DNA from: Facklamia sp. 7083-14-GEN3
GTDB taxonomy: Bacteria; Bacillota; Bacilli; Lactobacillales; Aerococcaceae
Assembly (NCBI RefSeq): GCF_024742075.1
Contig: NZ_JANSGD010000002.1
Location: 1-64,000 of the forward strand
DNA: 64,000 nucleotides
Direction of reading: 5' to 3'
Part shown: in pieces, positions 9,165-18,602 of the stretch
How positions within the stretch are numbered: the stretch's first letter is position 1
Layout: the number at the start of each line of letters is the position of its first letter
The notes under the pieces: model-generated
Databases searched by the model: none
The model's input: only the letters and a program-made list of their open reading frames with translations
Told to the model about the DNA's origin: nothing
Position numbers and translations under genes: made by a program

Positions 9165-9202
9165 AAAAAACTGACTTAATTATTGCTTAAGTCAGTTTTT
9201 TT
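9165..9202. terminator. terminator after degV, likely bidirectional
   Basis: AAAAAACTGACTTAA pairs with TTAAGTCAGTTTTTT around a 7-base loop, with T-runs readable in both directions between the convergent degV and hydrolase genes. Confidence 0.88.
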
Positions 9203-9218
9203 ATTAACACTTGATATC

Positions 9219-10334
9219 TCATGCATTTTTATTTACAAAATGAACGATTTGACTAATTACCTTTTTCACTTGATTATCGTGACCTAAAAGAATTTCATGT
9301 TCGCTTGAAGGGACAAGATAATTTAATGAATCGGGAAGACAATTATAGAAATGGAAAATTCCTTCTTTTTTAACAACTTTATCATTAGCTGCTCGGAAAA
9401 TTAAAGTTGGAAAAGTCATTTTTTTTATTTCTTTTTCCTGATGAATAGTTTGTATAGCATCTAAAGATGCATTCAACCAATTAAAGGAACCTGACTTTGT
9501 AGGATAAAGATGGAGTTTCTTATTGAGTTCAAAAAAGAAACGACCTCTCGCTTCAGAGTTAGACAGCTGATTGGGCATCTTAAAAACCAAATGACTACCA
9601 TTTTCTGTGTGCGAATTTTCTGGTAAATAGTACTCACCCCGGCCTAATTTTTGCATCAAACTTGCGCTCATATGAGCCAATTCCATTGGTATCCCTTTAG
9701 TGCGAATAGCAAGCATTGGAGATGATAATATCAAACCATCCACTAAATCTGGCCATATTTGAGCAAAACGCGAACTTACAGCCCCACCCATTGAGTGTCC
9801 AAAAATAAATAAAGGCTGTTCTTCTCCACCAAGTTCTTTTACTTTTTTCACTAGGCATTTCAAATCATTGATATAGACATTAAAATCCATAATGTCTATT
9901 TGAGTTTGGTTAGGGAACAATTTAGATTTCCCATGACCACGCGCATCATATGTCAATACTTGAATTCCTGATTGTAATAAATAATAAACCAGTTCCCGAT
10001 ACTTTTCTTTATATTCATTAAATCCATGAACTATAAGAAAAGTTGCTTTGGCAGACTCTAAAGCATAGAATTCAAATGCTAAGTGATAACCTTCCCTGTC
10101 GATTGATCCATCTTGCCTTTTTTTATCGATATAGGGGACTAGCTTTTCATCCCAATTTTTCTCATATTCTTCTTCTGTCAACCAATCAATGGCAAGTTCA
10201 TTTCCAGCTAATTCAAGTAATCTTTCAGCATGACTAATCTTAGGAAGTGGATGATTAAATTTTTGATGTAATTTAGAAACAGCTGTAACACCCGCTAATG
10301 TGAGTGCCCATCTAAAGTGATTTTTATTTTTCAT
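9219..10334 (-). CDS. alpha/beta hydrolase, lysophospholipase/monoacylglycerol lipase-like
   Basis: Predicted serine hydrolase of 371 residues. The nucleophile elbow FIFGHSMGGAVS is near residue 185, the acid lies in RAANDKVV near 320 and the histidine in SSEHEIL near 345, giving a complete triad. The oxyanion-side sequence FLIVHGFNEYKEKYRELVYYL near 115 is typical of the Hydrolase_4 (lysophospholipase) group. A hydrophobic stretch at residues 8-20 may tether it to the membrane. Last gene of a three-gene minus-strand run with the hypothetical protein and the lipoprotein deacetylase. Substrate not predictable. Confidence 0.85.
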   Translation of the reverse strand: MKNKNHFRWALTLAGVTAVSKLHQKFNHPLPKISHAERLLELAGNELAIDWLTEEEYEKNWDEKLVPYIDKKRQDGSIDREGYHLAFEFYALESAKATFLIVHGFNEYKEKYRELVYYLLQSGIQVLTYDARGHGKSKLFPNQTQIDIMDFNVYINDLKCLVKKVKELGGEEQPLFIFGHSMGGAVSSRFAQIWPDLVDGLILSSPMLAIRTKGIPMELAHMSASLMQKLGRGEYYLPENSHTENGSHLVFKMPNQLSNSEARGRFFFELNKKLHLYPTKSGSFNWLNASLDAIQTIHQEKEIKKMTFPTLIFRAANDKVVKKEGIFHFYNCLPDSLNYLVPSSEHEILLGHDNQVKKVISQIVHFVNKNA

Positions 10335-10348
10335 ATTTTCCTCCCTAT

Positions 10349-11119
10349 TTAAAGCTTCTGTGTATCAAAATTTAACACCACAACGATACGCACATAGGAC
10401 GAATCGTCTAAACGAAAGTCAGTAGCTGAAGCTTTAGCGGATAAGTATACCCTCTTCATATCATAAAAATCTTCTGTTTGTTCAAAAAAAGCTTCGGCTA
10501 AATATTGAGCAAATACTGCTTCATCTTTTGACCAAGTATCTAAATGAATATCATCGGAAGAAATAAAAACCTCATATAAGTTTTCTCCAATTCGATATTG
10601 ATTATCTTCAATGCCATAAAAACGCTCTCGGAAATTTACACCATCAATTGTTTTAGAATCCAAATAAGCATAGTCATTTAACTCTTCGAGTCTAAGCAAA
10701 TTACCATTTGACAGATAAGGAGCTGGAAAGACTGTTCGTTGAGTAAAATAAGCTCTGTTAACTTCTTCTACAAAAGACCTGTTTAACTCACTTATATCTA
10801 ATTGATCATTAAAAAGGTCTGCCTTTTGTTGACTCTTTATAAATCGAGGATGTTCTACAATTGCTGGAGGATACTGGATAGGTTGTTTATTCCCCGGATA
10901 TGACTGTATCTGATTAATTATATCTGGAGACTCTTCATCAGGAAGCTTTTCAATCCCAATAAGTTCTTTCGATATTTTACTGAGTCTTTGAAAAGTAGAT
11001 AGACCTTCTTGGGACAAAACTTGATCAATAACTTCTTCATGACAGTAATAGGCAGTACCAAATCCAAGCACTATAAATAAGATTTTAAAATAAAAAGATA
11101 GAGGGAAATGTTTTTTCAA
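10349..11119 (-). CDS. hypothetical membrane-anchored protein
   Basis: Protein of 256 residues with one N-terminal hydrophobic segment (about 8-24) and no lipobox, so probably a membrane-anchored extracellular protein. The remainder is soluble and acidic, with the repeated pattern of a globular domain (FRERFYGIEDNQYRIGENLYEVFIS). I do not recognise the family. It lies 9 bases downstream of the polysaccharide deacetylase and 14 bases upstream of the hydrolase, which suggests a shared role at the cell envelope. Confidence 0.75.
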   Translation of the reverse strand: MKKHFPLSFYFKILFIVLGFGTAYYCHEEVIDQVLSQEGLSTFQRLSKISKELIGIEKLPDEESPDIINQIQSYPGNKQPIQYPPAIVEHPRFIKSQQKADLFNDQLDISELNRSFVEEVNRAYFTQRTVFPAPYLSNGNLLRLEELNDYAYLDSKTIDGVNFRERFYGIEDNQYRIGENLYEVFISSDDIHLDTWSKDEAVFAQYLAEAFFEQTEDFYDMKRVYLSAKASATDFRLDDSSYVRIVVVLNFDTQKL

Positions 11120-11128
11120 TCGGTTCGC

Positions 11129-12019
11129 CTAGCTTTCTTTTTCAAAATTTGGTTTGCGAATTAATAAAGGATCGACAATATGGTAGCCTTGCTCACGATA
11201 ACCGTCTACCATCCTTGAAATGGCATCATTTGTCCATGGACGATCATGCATAAGAATGTTTGCTCCTGCCCTTAAATAATCATTGTTTAAAGACACTTCT
11301 AATAAAGCTTCACTCTCTAAATAATCATCCATCCAGTCATAACCAAAATTCCAAGTCATTAACTGCATTTCTAGCTCTCGGCATATCTGATAAGTATCCA
11401 TATTAAACAAGCCAAAAGGCGGTCGGAACCATCTAGGCTTCTCACCAGTAATTTCTTCTACTAAGTCACTAGTTTGCTTAATTTCTTGATATTGTTGATC
11501 GTAGGTCATTTCTTTCAAGTTAGGATGATGTTGAGTATGGTTACCAATTTCAAATCCCATATCATAGATTTGCTTAGTAATCTTTCTCCCCTTTTCCTCC
11601 GTTAAGAACATACCATTCACTAAGAAAATAGCATTCACATCTTTAGCTTTTAATTGCTGAGCAATTTCAAGTGCATAAGAGTCAGGTCTTTGAGGCGTAT
11701 CATCAAAAGTAAATAAAAGAACTTTATGATCACCACTATCGTATAAAGGAAATATTTCTGAAGAAATATCAGGATTTTCTTGCATATAATAAGCATAACC
11801 ATCCTCATCCACTTCAGCATATTTGGAATAATCTGTCCATGCCTGACGTGTGCCATCCTTCTTTAATCGACCTTCTTTAGCGGAATCTTTTTCTTGAGTA
11901 CTTTCTTTCACTTTTATTTCATTAACCTGTACTTGACTTGCTTCAGTCACTTCTTCTAATGGTGCCTTTTGACAAGCAGATACACAAAATAACAAAAGAA
12001 TTAAAGCAGAGAATTTCAT
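11129..12019 (-). CDS. polysaccharide deacetylase lipoprotein
   Basis: Predicted NodB-fold deacetylase acting on cell wall or another N-acetylated glycan outside the cell. The protein starts with a lipoprotein signal ending in CVSAC (lipid-modified Cys near residue 15). The catalytic motifs are present: TFDD near 103 (base and metal Asp), GNHTQHHPN near 158 (metal His pair), RPPFG near 200 and ILMHDRPW near 257. ATG at 12019 is chosen; a TTG one codon earlier is equally close to the GAAAGGA site. First gene of the operon with the hypothetical protein and the hydrolase. Confidence 0.9.
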   Translation of the reverse strand: MKFSALILLLFCVSACQKAPLEEVTEASQVQVNEIKVKESTQEKDSAKEGRLKKDGTRQAWTDYSKYAEVDEDGYAYYMQENPDISSEIFPLYDSGDHKVLLFTFDDTPQRPDSYALEIAQQLKAKDVNAIFLVNGMFLTEEKGRKITKQIYDMGFEIGNHTQHHPNLKEMTYDQQYQEIKQTSDLVEEITGEKPRWFRPPFGLFNMDTYQICRELEMQLMTWNFGYDWMDDYLESEALLEVSLNNDYLRAGANILMHDRPWTNDAISRMVDGYREQGYHIVDPLLIRKPNFEKES

Positions 12020-12122
12020 CAATAATTTGTCCTTTCTAAATCCAATTTGCCTTCTTAGTTTATCATAGAAAGAATTGAAGTTGAAACTAAGAACAGATCC
12101 AATTTAAATTTAACTAATTTTT

Positions 12123-12159
12123 AAAAAAAGACCCCTAACTCATTAAAAGAGATAGGGGT
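12123..12159 (-). terminator. terminator after the MarR gene
   Basis: On the reverse strand ACCCCTATCTC pairs with GAGTTAGGGGT (one mismatch), followed by CTTTTTTTAA. Confidence 0.88.
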
Positions 12160-12166
12160 GAATATA

Positions 12167-12595
12167 CTATTCATAACGGGTTAATTTTTGTAATAAACGT
12201 TTCATTTCAAGCACTTCATCTGTACTGAAATCTTCAAAGACATCCAACAAGTGTTTACGGTGCTCAGGATAAATCTCATCCATCAACTTAGTACCTTCTG
12301 CTGTAATTTCAGCAAAAGTCACACGACGGTCATTTAAATCTGGCTTTCGTTCTACGTAACCCTTATTACACAACTTATCAATCACATAAGTGGTTGAAGA
12401 TGATGCAATTAATATACGGTTACCAATTTGTTGAATTGGTTGAGGACCACGATTATATAATAATTCTAACACGGCAAACTCTGTCACGTTCATATCTGAT
12501 TGATTAGCATCCTTTTTCACTAATTTCTCAAAGTAGCCGTGAGCTCTCATCATTCCAATATAAGTTTTTAAAACTTCTTTATCTCGATCTGACAT
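12167..12595 (-). CDS. MarR family transcriptional regulator
   Basis: DNA-binding regulator of 142 residues. The winged helix-turn-helix covers residues 40-105 (VTEFAVLELLYNRGPQPIQQIGNRILIASSSTTYVIDKL, then the wing with VERKPDLNDRRVTFAEITAEG, containing the DxRxxxxxLT-like signature). N- and C-terminal helices form the dimer interface. The single strong promoter upstream contains TATCTCGAA (12627-12635), a half of the TATCTCGAAxTCGAGATA-type box known for MhqR-like regulators, so autoregulation is possible. The divergent neighbour is a GNAT protein. Ligand unknown. Confidence 0.9.
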   Translation of the reverse strand: MSDRDKEVLKTYIGMMRAHGYFEKLVKKDANQSDMNVTEFAVLELLYNRGPQPIQQIGNRILIASSSTTYVIDKLCNKGYVERKPDLNDRRVTFAEITAEGTKLMDEIYPEHRKHLLDVFEDFSTDEVLEMKRLLQKLTRYE

Positions 12596-12644
12596 CTACT
12601 CTCACCTTCTTCTCTAATAATTTTTATATCTCGAAAGTGAAATA

Positions 12645-12673
12645 ATTATATCTTATCTTTTTAATTAAGTCAA
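12645..12673 (-). promoter_or_regulatory. promoter of the MarR gene
   Basis: On the reverse strand TTGACT (12673-12668) and TATAAT (12650-12645) are separated by 17 bases. TATCTCGAA (12627-12635) just downstream is a candidate operator half-site. Confidence 0.82.
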
Positions 12674-12715
12674 CACGCTAGTCTTTATTTTTACAAAAAT
12701 TTTACAAAATTTTGA

Positions 12716-12743
12716 TTGTAATCCCTATTCCAATATTTATACT
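12716..12743 (+). promoter_or_regulatory. candidate promoter of the GNAT gene
   Basis: TTGTAA (12716-12721) and TATACT (12738-12743) are separated by 16 bases, 32 bases before the start codon. Confidence 0.55.
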
Positions 12744-12775
12744 ATTCTAGAACAAATAAAAAGGAGGCTTCCACC

Positions 12776-13351
12776 ATGTTAATTCATCAAAAAGATATGA
12801 TCATTAGACACGCTCAAACTATTGATGCTTCAGCAATCCAAAGCATTTATAGTCCTTACATTCTTAAGACCAACTTCAACTTAGATTCGGAAGTCCCCAC
12901 ATTGGAATCAATCAAAGAAAGAATCGAAAACTTATCTCAGAAATATCCTTTTATTGTGGCCGAATATAAGGGAGAGGTGATTGGATTCGCATATTTGAGT
13001 GACTTTTATGAGGCTTTCTTAGCACATACCGCTCTTCTATCCATTTATACCGCCGAAAATTGTCCACTAAAAGGGATTGGTCATGAACTTTATACAGTTA
13101 TCGAATTTCTACTTTCTCAAACAAGTACTGAATATATCATTTCTACCATTGTCGCTGATAATTATCGCTCTTTACGCTTTCATGAAAAAGAAGGCTTTGA
13201 ACTTATGCTTACTTTTCCAAAATTAGCTCGCAAAGCTGATTGTTTTATTGATGTCGTTTGGATGCGAAAAGCAATAAACGCTGCTTCACCAATCATTCAA
13301 TACCCTGCAGTTGAGTTCGACTTTGAAAGAGACCAATTAATTACTGAATAA
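12776..13351 (+). CDS. GNAT acetyltransferase, phosphinothricin acetyltransferase-like
   Basis: Acetyl-CoA-dependent N-acetyltransferase of 191 residues. The order IRHAQTIDASAIQSIYSPYI, PFIVAEYKGEVIGFAYLS, a degenerate acetyl-CoA loop (PLKGIGHELY near residue 102) and NYRSLRFHEKEGFE near 140 follows the PAT/YncA group. The substrate cannot be told. AAAGGAGG lies 9 bases before the ATG. It is divergent from the MarR gene, so it may be that regulator's target. Confidence 0.8.
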   Translation: MLIHQKDMIIRHAQTIDASAIQSIYSPYILKTNFNLDSEVPTLESIKERIENLSQKYPFIVAEYKGEVIGFAYLSDFYEAFLAHTALLSIYTAENCPLKGIGHELYTVIEFLLSQTSTEYIISTIVADNYRSLRFHEKEGFELMLTFPKLARKADCFIDVVWMRKAINAASPIIQYPAVEFDFERDQLITE

Positions 13352-13438
13352 TTTTTCAATACACAATCAAACAAATAGCAGGTTTACATGAAGTTGTATT
13401 TTAAACTCCATTGTAAACCTACACTTATTTAAAAAAAA

Positions 13439-13915
13439 CTATTCAGGATAAGTAAAGCTTAAGTCAGTCACTTTTTCAAGATTTTTAAGATACCGATTTG
13501 CTTGATATTTAGCCATCGGTAAGTTCTGATCCAGATAATTTCCACAATCTCTGGCAGTAGCACCAGGAATTTCGCCTTCAAAGTTTGCTGTGAATTTAAA
13601 GGTCTCTTTAATTATGCTCAAAACTTCTTGACCTTCTAAGGCATCCGTTAAAATTAAGTAGAATCCCGTACGACACCCCATTGGTCCAAAATAAATGACT
13701 TCGTTTTTATATTTTTCGTGATTACGTAAAAAAGTAGCTGCTAAATGCTCAATCGTATGTATTTCTGCCGTGTTCATTACGGGCTCAGCATTCGGTGCTG
13801 TGAAGCGCAAGTCATAAGTGTGTATCTTCCTTCCACCAATCTCATCCGTTCGAGACAAGTAGACACCTGGTTTTAAATTTAAATGATTGATGGTAAAACT
13901 TGGTATTTTTTCCAA
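13439..13915 (-). CDS. luxS: S-ribosylhomocysteine lyase
   Basis: Cleaves S-ribosylhomocysteine to homocysteine and DPD, the precursor of autoinducer-2, in the activated methyl cycle. The start is TTG at 13915, eight bases after AAAGGAGG, giving the canonical beginning EKIPSFTINH after the initiator; an ATG nine codons upstream would place the binding site inside the gene. The Fe-binding HTIEHLAATFLRN near residue 51, the GPMGCRTGFYL segment with the catalytic Cys near 83 and ARDCGNY near 125 are all present. The protein is 158 residues, full length. Confidence 0.96.
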   Translation of the reverse strand: MEKIPSFTINHLNLKPGVYLSRTDEIGGRKIHTYDLRFTAPNAEPVMNTAEIHTIEHLAATFLRNHEKYKNEVIYFGPMGCRTGFYLILTDALEGQEVLSIIKETFKFTANFEGEIPGATARDCGNYLDQNLPMAKYQANRYLKNLEKVTDLSFTYPE

Positions 13916-13975
13916 AAGAATTCCTCCTTTATATTGCTTCAAATGTAACGAAAGAATATATATCTGTCAATTTTT

Positions 13976-14278
13976 TTAGTTAAATAAAAAGTATATTAGA
14001 GTAAAATGGATAATTAAACGTAAAACATGATGACTTATATTAATTTGTCGACCACTTAACAAACGATCTCGATAAAGCGTAATTGAAAGGGCTAATAATA
14101 AAATAGAAATAACAATGTCTAAAAGATTCAAGCTTGACCATAAATTAATTAAGGTCAAAAGAAATAGTAAATCAATAACAGTCAATGTTATCTTTGAAAT
14201 CTTGAGCTCATTTTTTATTCCTAAAATTCCAGTTATAAACATTATACATGCATAGATAAAGACTATTATGTTCATCAT
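13976..14278 (-). CDS. small hypothetical membrane protein
   Basis: Hydrophobic protein of 100 residues with four predicted membrane segments (about 3-19, 29-45, 53-68, 83-99) and a short basic loop (YRDRLLSGRQ). No family recognised. It stands between comEC and luxS; an upstream GGGAGG sequence before the first ATG supports expression. Confidence 0.6.
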   Translation of the reverse strand: MMNIIVFIYACIMFITGILGIKNELKISKITLTVIDLLFLLTLINLWSSLNLLDIVISILLLALSITLYRDRLLSGRQINISHHVLRLIIHFTLIYFLFN

Positions 14279-14364
14279 ATCCCTCCATTTACTTCCTATA
14301 TATTTTTAAAAAAACATATCACATATTGCTAATTTAGTAAATGTGGGTTTCTAGTCTATTTATT

Positions 14365-16728
14365 TCAGTGATTCTTGTCTATTGCTGTTCTAATTGACCA
14401 ACCATAAAAAGGCAGGTATGAAATTTCAATAGCACCGACATCTTGCGTGTCTAAATAATTAAGACCTCTTTTTTCTAATTTTTCAATTGTTTCAATATGA
14501 GGATGATTATAAAGATTTTTCTTACCGGAAGATATAAGAGCTAATTCTGGTTGCAGTTGGTCTAATAATGCTTCACTAGTAGATGTTTTGCTGCCGTGAT
14601 GACCTATTTTTAAAACATTTATTTTTTTACTTGCAAAAAGTTGTAAAAAAGACTTTTCTAACTCAACTGGTAAATCCGCCATATTGAGGAATTTTTTATC
14701 ATTAATTAAAAAAGAAGTGATTAGAGAAGAAGCGTTACTATGATCATCTTTTAGATTAACAGGTATGTCCAAACTAAATATCTCAATTCGATTATCTCCT
14801 AATCTCATCTTAGTTCCCGGATTTAAGATATGGTGCTGGGTCTGATTAGGAATTTCATTTGCCATGGTTTGCCATACTTCAGACTCTTTAGTGAATTTTG
14901 AGTAATACAGATTTTTTACATTTAATTCTTGGAAGAGTATTAATAAGTTGCCAAGGTGGTCGATATCAGGATGAGTAATAATGACACCTTCTAAACTAGA
15001 AATTCCTTGTGCTTTTAAAGATGGAATTAAATTTTTAAAAGCAAATTGAGTATCTATTCTATTATTCTCCTGAAAACTAGCCATCTTGCCACCCGTATCA
15101 ACTAACCAAGCTTCTTTTGAAAAAGCTTTTTTATAAAGCAAAGCATCTCCTTGTCCTACATCTAAAACTATGATTCGCTCTCGAGGATCAAGATAAGGGT
15201 AAAATAAAATTCCGATTAAATAGCCAAAAATTAATAATTGCCAAGCCAATTTTGGTTTGCTTTTTAAAAAATAAAACCACATAATAGCTAAACAGAATAA
15301 AAAGATTGGTAAGAAAAAGTTTCCGCTTCCTAATAAGATTGTCACATTTTCTATAGCAGAATGAAGCGGAAGGAATTCCCACATTCTTTGGAAGACATCA
15401 GATAAGTAAGTAATGAGCTTTAGTAGAGCTGGTTAATACTGACTAACATTCAATAAAATTGTGAAAGTAAACATGCTTGGCAGAATCCATTTTTCGAAGA
15501 TAGGCGTAAATAAAAGCACGACTGCTAGTTGTAAAAAATTAATGGGATAAGTACTTGAGAGTAAAAGGGGCCATGAAAATAAGAAACAAAATAAAGTTAG
15601 TTTACTTTTTTCTTTCCAAGTAGTTGAAAAGCTATCGACTATATTTCCTTGATAAAAATAAATAAGATAAGACATTAAAAATGATAAAAGAAAGGCTAAA
15701 CTTTTTATATTGAAGGGATTAATAAGCAAAAAGGCGATATAAATCACTGACAAAGCGTCTAATGAAGAAGGTGGCCAATCAAACTTTTTTCGTAAATCGT
15801 TAATTAAAATAACTGCCATAGAACGGATAACCCCTATAGGCCAAGCTACTAACCAAGCAAAAAGAGTTAAAAGTATGAAATTGATGTTTTTACTTACTAA
15901 GGGAGAAATACCTACTCTTAATAAGAAGGTATTGAGAAGTCTTCGTAGGTAGTTAACATGAAAACCTGAAATTGAGAAAAAATGTAAAATTCCTAAAGTC
16001 ATAAAGGCTTGTTTGTAGTCTCGATAAACTGAAGAGTTTAAATTAAAGAGTAATTTATTATGAATACTAACTAAGGGAAGCTGACTGCACTTTCGCATAT
16101 AATGGGTTAACTTTGCTCTAACATTAGCAAGAAATACTAAAGGATAGTTAAATAAATCAGATTGATTCAATGAAATTTCTTTAATTTTCTTTACTTCCAA
16201 TTCCCAGACAATGCCTTTTCTTTTTAAATAGCTTTGATAATTAAAAAGATCAAAATTACGGTTAGGCTCTATTGGTTTAATTTTTCCTTCTACTTTTGAA
16301 CGATAGGAAGTTAACGTCAAGTCTGGCAAGTCTTCTTGAGAGTCTTCATCATTCCAATAAGTCAGTGTCACAGGTATAGTTATATTATTTTTGATAAATA
16401 AGTGGGCTTCGCCATAAAAAGTATTTTCATTTTGTTGAACCTGATTAGGATTGATAGCTATAGTGGCTTCAATTTTCTCTTGTTCATTAAAGATAGAAAG
16501 TTGTTCTTGCAACTTGTTTTCTAAAAACCGATGTCTTGCAAACACTACCAATAAAAAAAAGACAGCTAAAATGTTTAAGGCCTTATTATCACACTTAATA
16601 ATTCGTATAAGACTCAAACAAAATAGAATGAAGAAAGATAAGGTGGAGTGTATAAGAAATAATAAAAATAAACTAATTAGCATCGCAATTAAAGTCCAGT
16701 GATAGCGACAACTTCTCAACATATTCAT
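14365..16728 (-). pseudogene. comEC: comEC (DNA uptake channel) interrupted by an in-frame TAA
   Basis: ComEC is the membrane channel for single-stranded DNA in natural competence. The first part (15433-16728, 431 codons) has the N-terminal OB-like region and the Competence domain with GILHFFSISGFHVNYL; the second (14365-15384) carries more membrane segments and the metallo-beta-lactamase domain (LDVGQGDALLYK, THPDIDHLGN, KIGHHGSKTS). Both are in the same frame, separated only by TAA at 15433-15435; the codons after it read PALLKLITYLSDVFQRMWEF without another stop. Joined, the protein would be about 787 residues, normal for ComEC. The downstream ATG (15384) has no ribosome binding site. Read error, recent mutation or readthrough cannot be distinguished here. 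Confidence 0.85.
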
Positions 16729-16730
16729 TG

Positions 16731-17423
16731 CTAAAACCCTACTGTAATAAGATCCTTTAATCCTTCAAAGGTTTTAGGACCGATGCCTGACACCTGTACA
16801 ATCTCTTCAATGTCTTTAAACGAGCCATAGTCTTGACGATATTGAATGATTTTTTGCGCTTTAGATGGACCAATTTGTGGTAAAGTTTCTAATTCTTCTT
16901 GATCTGCTATATTAATATTAATGAGAGTTTGCTTCTCTTCTTCATTAGAAGCTCCTATTAACATTAAGTCATTGTCTAAAGCCAATGTTTTTTGCTCTGA
17001 TTGCTCGTCTGAGATCAGGGTGTCCCATTCAGACTGACTATATACCGTGACCATCATCTGGTCTTCTAACAATAAAGCTAAATTTAAACTGTCTTGTGCC
17101 GCATCTTCAGTAAAACCTCCAGCCTTTTCGATTAAATCAATTAAACGTGACCCTTGCTGTAATTGATAGACTCCTGGTTGTATAACCTCCCCCTTCAAAT
17201 CCACATATAGTTGATTTAGTAAAGTAGTCTCGTTTTCTTGACTGGTCATTTCTATAGTTAGCGTCTTATCTTCTGCTTGTATGTCTACAGTATCGTTTAA
17301 TATATTATTTTGGTTCAGCAGCATAAAAATACATGCACAAGCAAACATTATTAATACCAATGGTTTGTTTGTCACTTTTTCCCAAATAGATACTTTTTGG
17401 TTTTCTTCAAAATAAGATTTCAT
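16731..17423 (-). CDS. comEA: ComEA, competence DNA receptor
   Basis: Membrane-anchored DNA-binding protein that captures double-stranded DNA for uptake. The start at 17423 follows AAGGAGG; 25 further upstream codons are unsupported. The 230-residue protein has one membrane segment (about 22-38), a SLBB domain (YVDLKGEVIQPGVYQLQQGSRLIDLIEKAGGF, about 92-125) and a C-terminal helix-hairpin-helix pair (NINIADQEELETLPQIGPSKAQKIIQYR and VSGIGPKTFEGLKDLI). Intact, and 2 bases upstream of the broken comEC. Confidence 0.95.
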   Translation of the reverse strand: MKSYFEENQKVSIWEKVTNKPLVLIMFACACIFMLLNQNNILNDTVDIQAEDKTLTIEMTSQENETTLLNQLYVDLKGEVIQPGVYQLQQGSRLIDLIEKAGGFTEDAAQDSLNLALLLEDQMMVTVYSQSEWDTLISDEQSEQKTLALDNDLMLIGASNEEEKQTLININIADQEELETLPQIGPSKAQKIIQYRQDYGSFKDIEEIVQVSGIGPKTFEGLKDLITVGF

Positions 17424-17482
17424 GTCTTTCCTCCTTACTTGTCGACTATAAATACAAGGAGAAATTCTTAAAGGTGCTTTAA

Positions 17483-17512
17483 AGGCCCCCAGCTTCAAAA
17501 TACTGGGAGCCT
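17483..17512 (-). terminator. candidate terminator after coaD
   Basis: On the reverse strand AGGCTCCCAG pairs with CTGGGGGCCT (10 bp, one G-U) around a 10-base loop, but only TTTAAA follows, so it may be leaky and let transcription enter comEA. Confidence 0.55.
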
Positions 17513-17537
17513 TTAGATTAGCTATTGATATTTATTA

Positions 17538-18023
17538 TCATTGCATCTTTTTAGCAAGTGCTTTGGCAACATTTGGAGGAACCATTTGCGAAATATCTCC
17601 GCCAAAATGTGCTATTTCTTTGATTAAACTTGAGCTTAAATAACGATATTTTTCATTGGCTAACAAAAGAACTGTCTCAAGGCCTGGCAATTGCGTCCTG
17701 TTAACAGTCGCAATGTTGGCTTCAAATTCAAAATCTTGTGCCGAACGCACTCCCCGAATAAGGGAAGTCGCCTTAACTTTTTGATAGTAACTTGCGATTA
17801 GACCGTCTTTTAAGTAATCAATTTTTACATTTTTAAATGCTGCTGTAACATCTTCGATTAAAAGCTTTCGCTCCTCAACCGTAAAGACGGTCTTTTTTGT
17901 GGTATTCACTGCGATTAATACGATTACTTCATCAAATAATTGGCTAGATCGCTCGATCAAGTCTAAGTGTCCATATGTTAAGGGATCGAATGAACCTGCA
18001 AAAACACTAATCTTTTTACTCAT
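17538..18023 (-). CDS. coaD: phosphopantetheine adenylyltransferase
   Basis: Makes dephospho-coenzyme A from ATP and 4'-phosphopantetheine. The start at 18023 follows AAGGAG by ten bases; an ATG three codons earlier is too close to it. The 161-residue protein is of normal length and shows the nucleotidyltransferase signature GSFDPLTYGHLDLIERS (residues 9-25), RGVRSAQDFEFEANIATVNR near 88 and the closing YLSSSLIKEIAHFGGDIS. It overlaps the end of rsmD by 8 bases. Confidence 0.96.
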   Translation of the reverse strand: MSKKISVFAGSFDPLTYGHLDLIERSSQLFDEVIVLIAVNTTKKTVFTVEERKLLIEDVTAAFKNVKIDYLKDGLIASYYQKVKATSLIRGVRSAQDFEFEANIATVNRTQLPGLETVLLLANEKYRYLSSSLIKEIAHFGGDISQMVPPNVAKALAKKMQ

Positions 18024-18594
18024 GCTTTTCATTCTCCTTACCTTGATATTCATAAATTTGAATCACTGTTATGCCATATTTTTTGTTTTTTAATTTAACA
18101 AAGTTTGGAATTTCTTTTATAGAGTGTGCTTCATCAGCTTCATAAACGACTAAGCATTTAGGCTTAAGAAAGTCGTTAGTGATTAACCACTTTAAGTCTT
18201 CCTCAACTCGACTTTCAGCGTAAGGCGGATCTAAAAATACAAGGTCAAAGCCTCGCTTGTTATCTAAACCCCAATCTAATAACTTGGAACGGTTTTTACC
18301 ACTTAGAAGAACAAACTTTTCTTCTTCTTTTGTTATCTTTATATTTTCTTTTATCGTTAAAATGGCTCGCCGATCTTTCTCACACATAACGGCACCCGCC
18401 AACCCTCTTGAAACAGATTCTATGGCTAGAGCTCCTGATCCAGCGTAAAAGTCTAAACAATAGCCATCAATTGGCAATCGAGTAGCTAAGAGGTTGAACA
18501 TCGATTCTTTTATTTTATCGGTTGTAGGGCGTGTGTTTTTTCCAGGAACTGCTTTCAAAGGACGTGAACGATAACTTCCCGCAATGACTCGCAT
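18016..18594 (-). CDS. rsmD: 16S rRNA (guanine(966)-N(2))-methyltransferase
   Basis: Methylates G966 of 16S rRNA with S-adenosylmethionine. The 192-residue protein starts with the family sequence MRVIAGSYRSRPLKAVPG, followed by TRPTTDKIKESMFN, the SAM loop DFYAGSGALAIES near residue 48 and the catalytic DLVFLDPPYAE near 122. It lies between ylbG and coaD, the usual Firmicutes order. Confidence 0.95.
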   Translation of the reverse strand: MRVIAGSYRSRPLKAVPGKNTRPTTDKIKESMFNLLATRLPIDGYCLDFYAGSGALAIESVSRGLAGAVMCEKDRRAILTIKENIKITKEEEKFVLLSGKNRSKLLDWGLDNKRGFDLVFLDPPYAESRVEEDLKWLITNDFLKPKCLVVYEADEAHSIKEIPNFVKLKNKKYGITVIQIYEYQGKENEKHE

Positions 18595-18602
18595 TATACC
18601 AC

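Noticed and set aside
13380-13420. Inverted repeat AGGTTTACA/TGTAAACCT between GNAT and luxS as terminator
   Set aside because: Large loop and no T-run on either strand; too weak to call.
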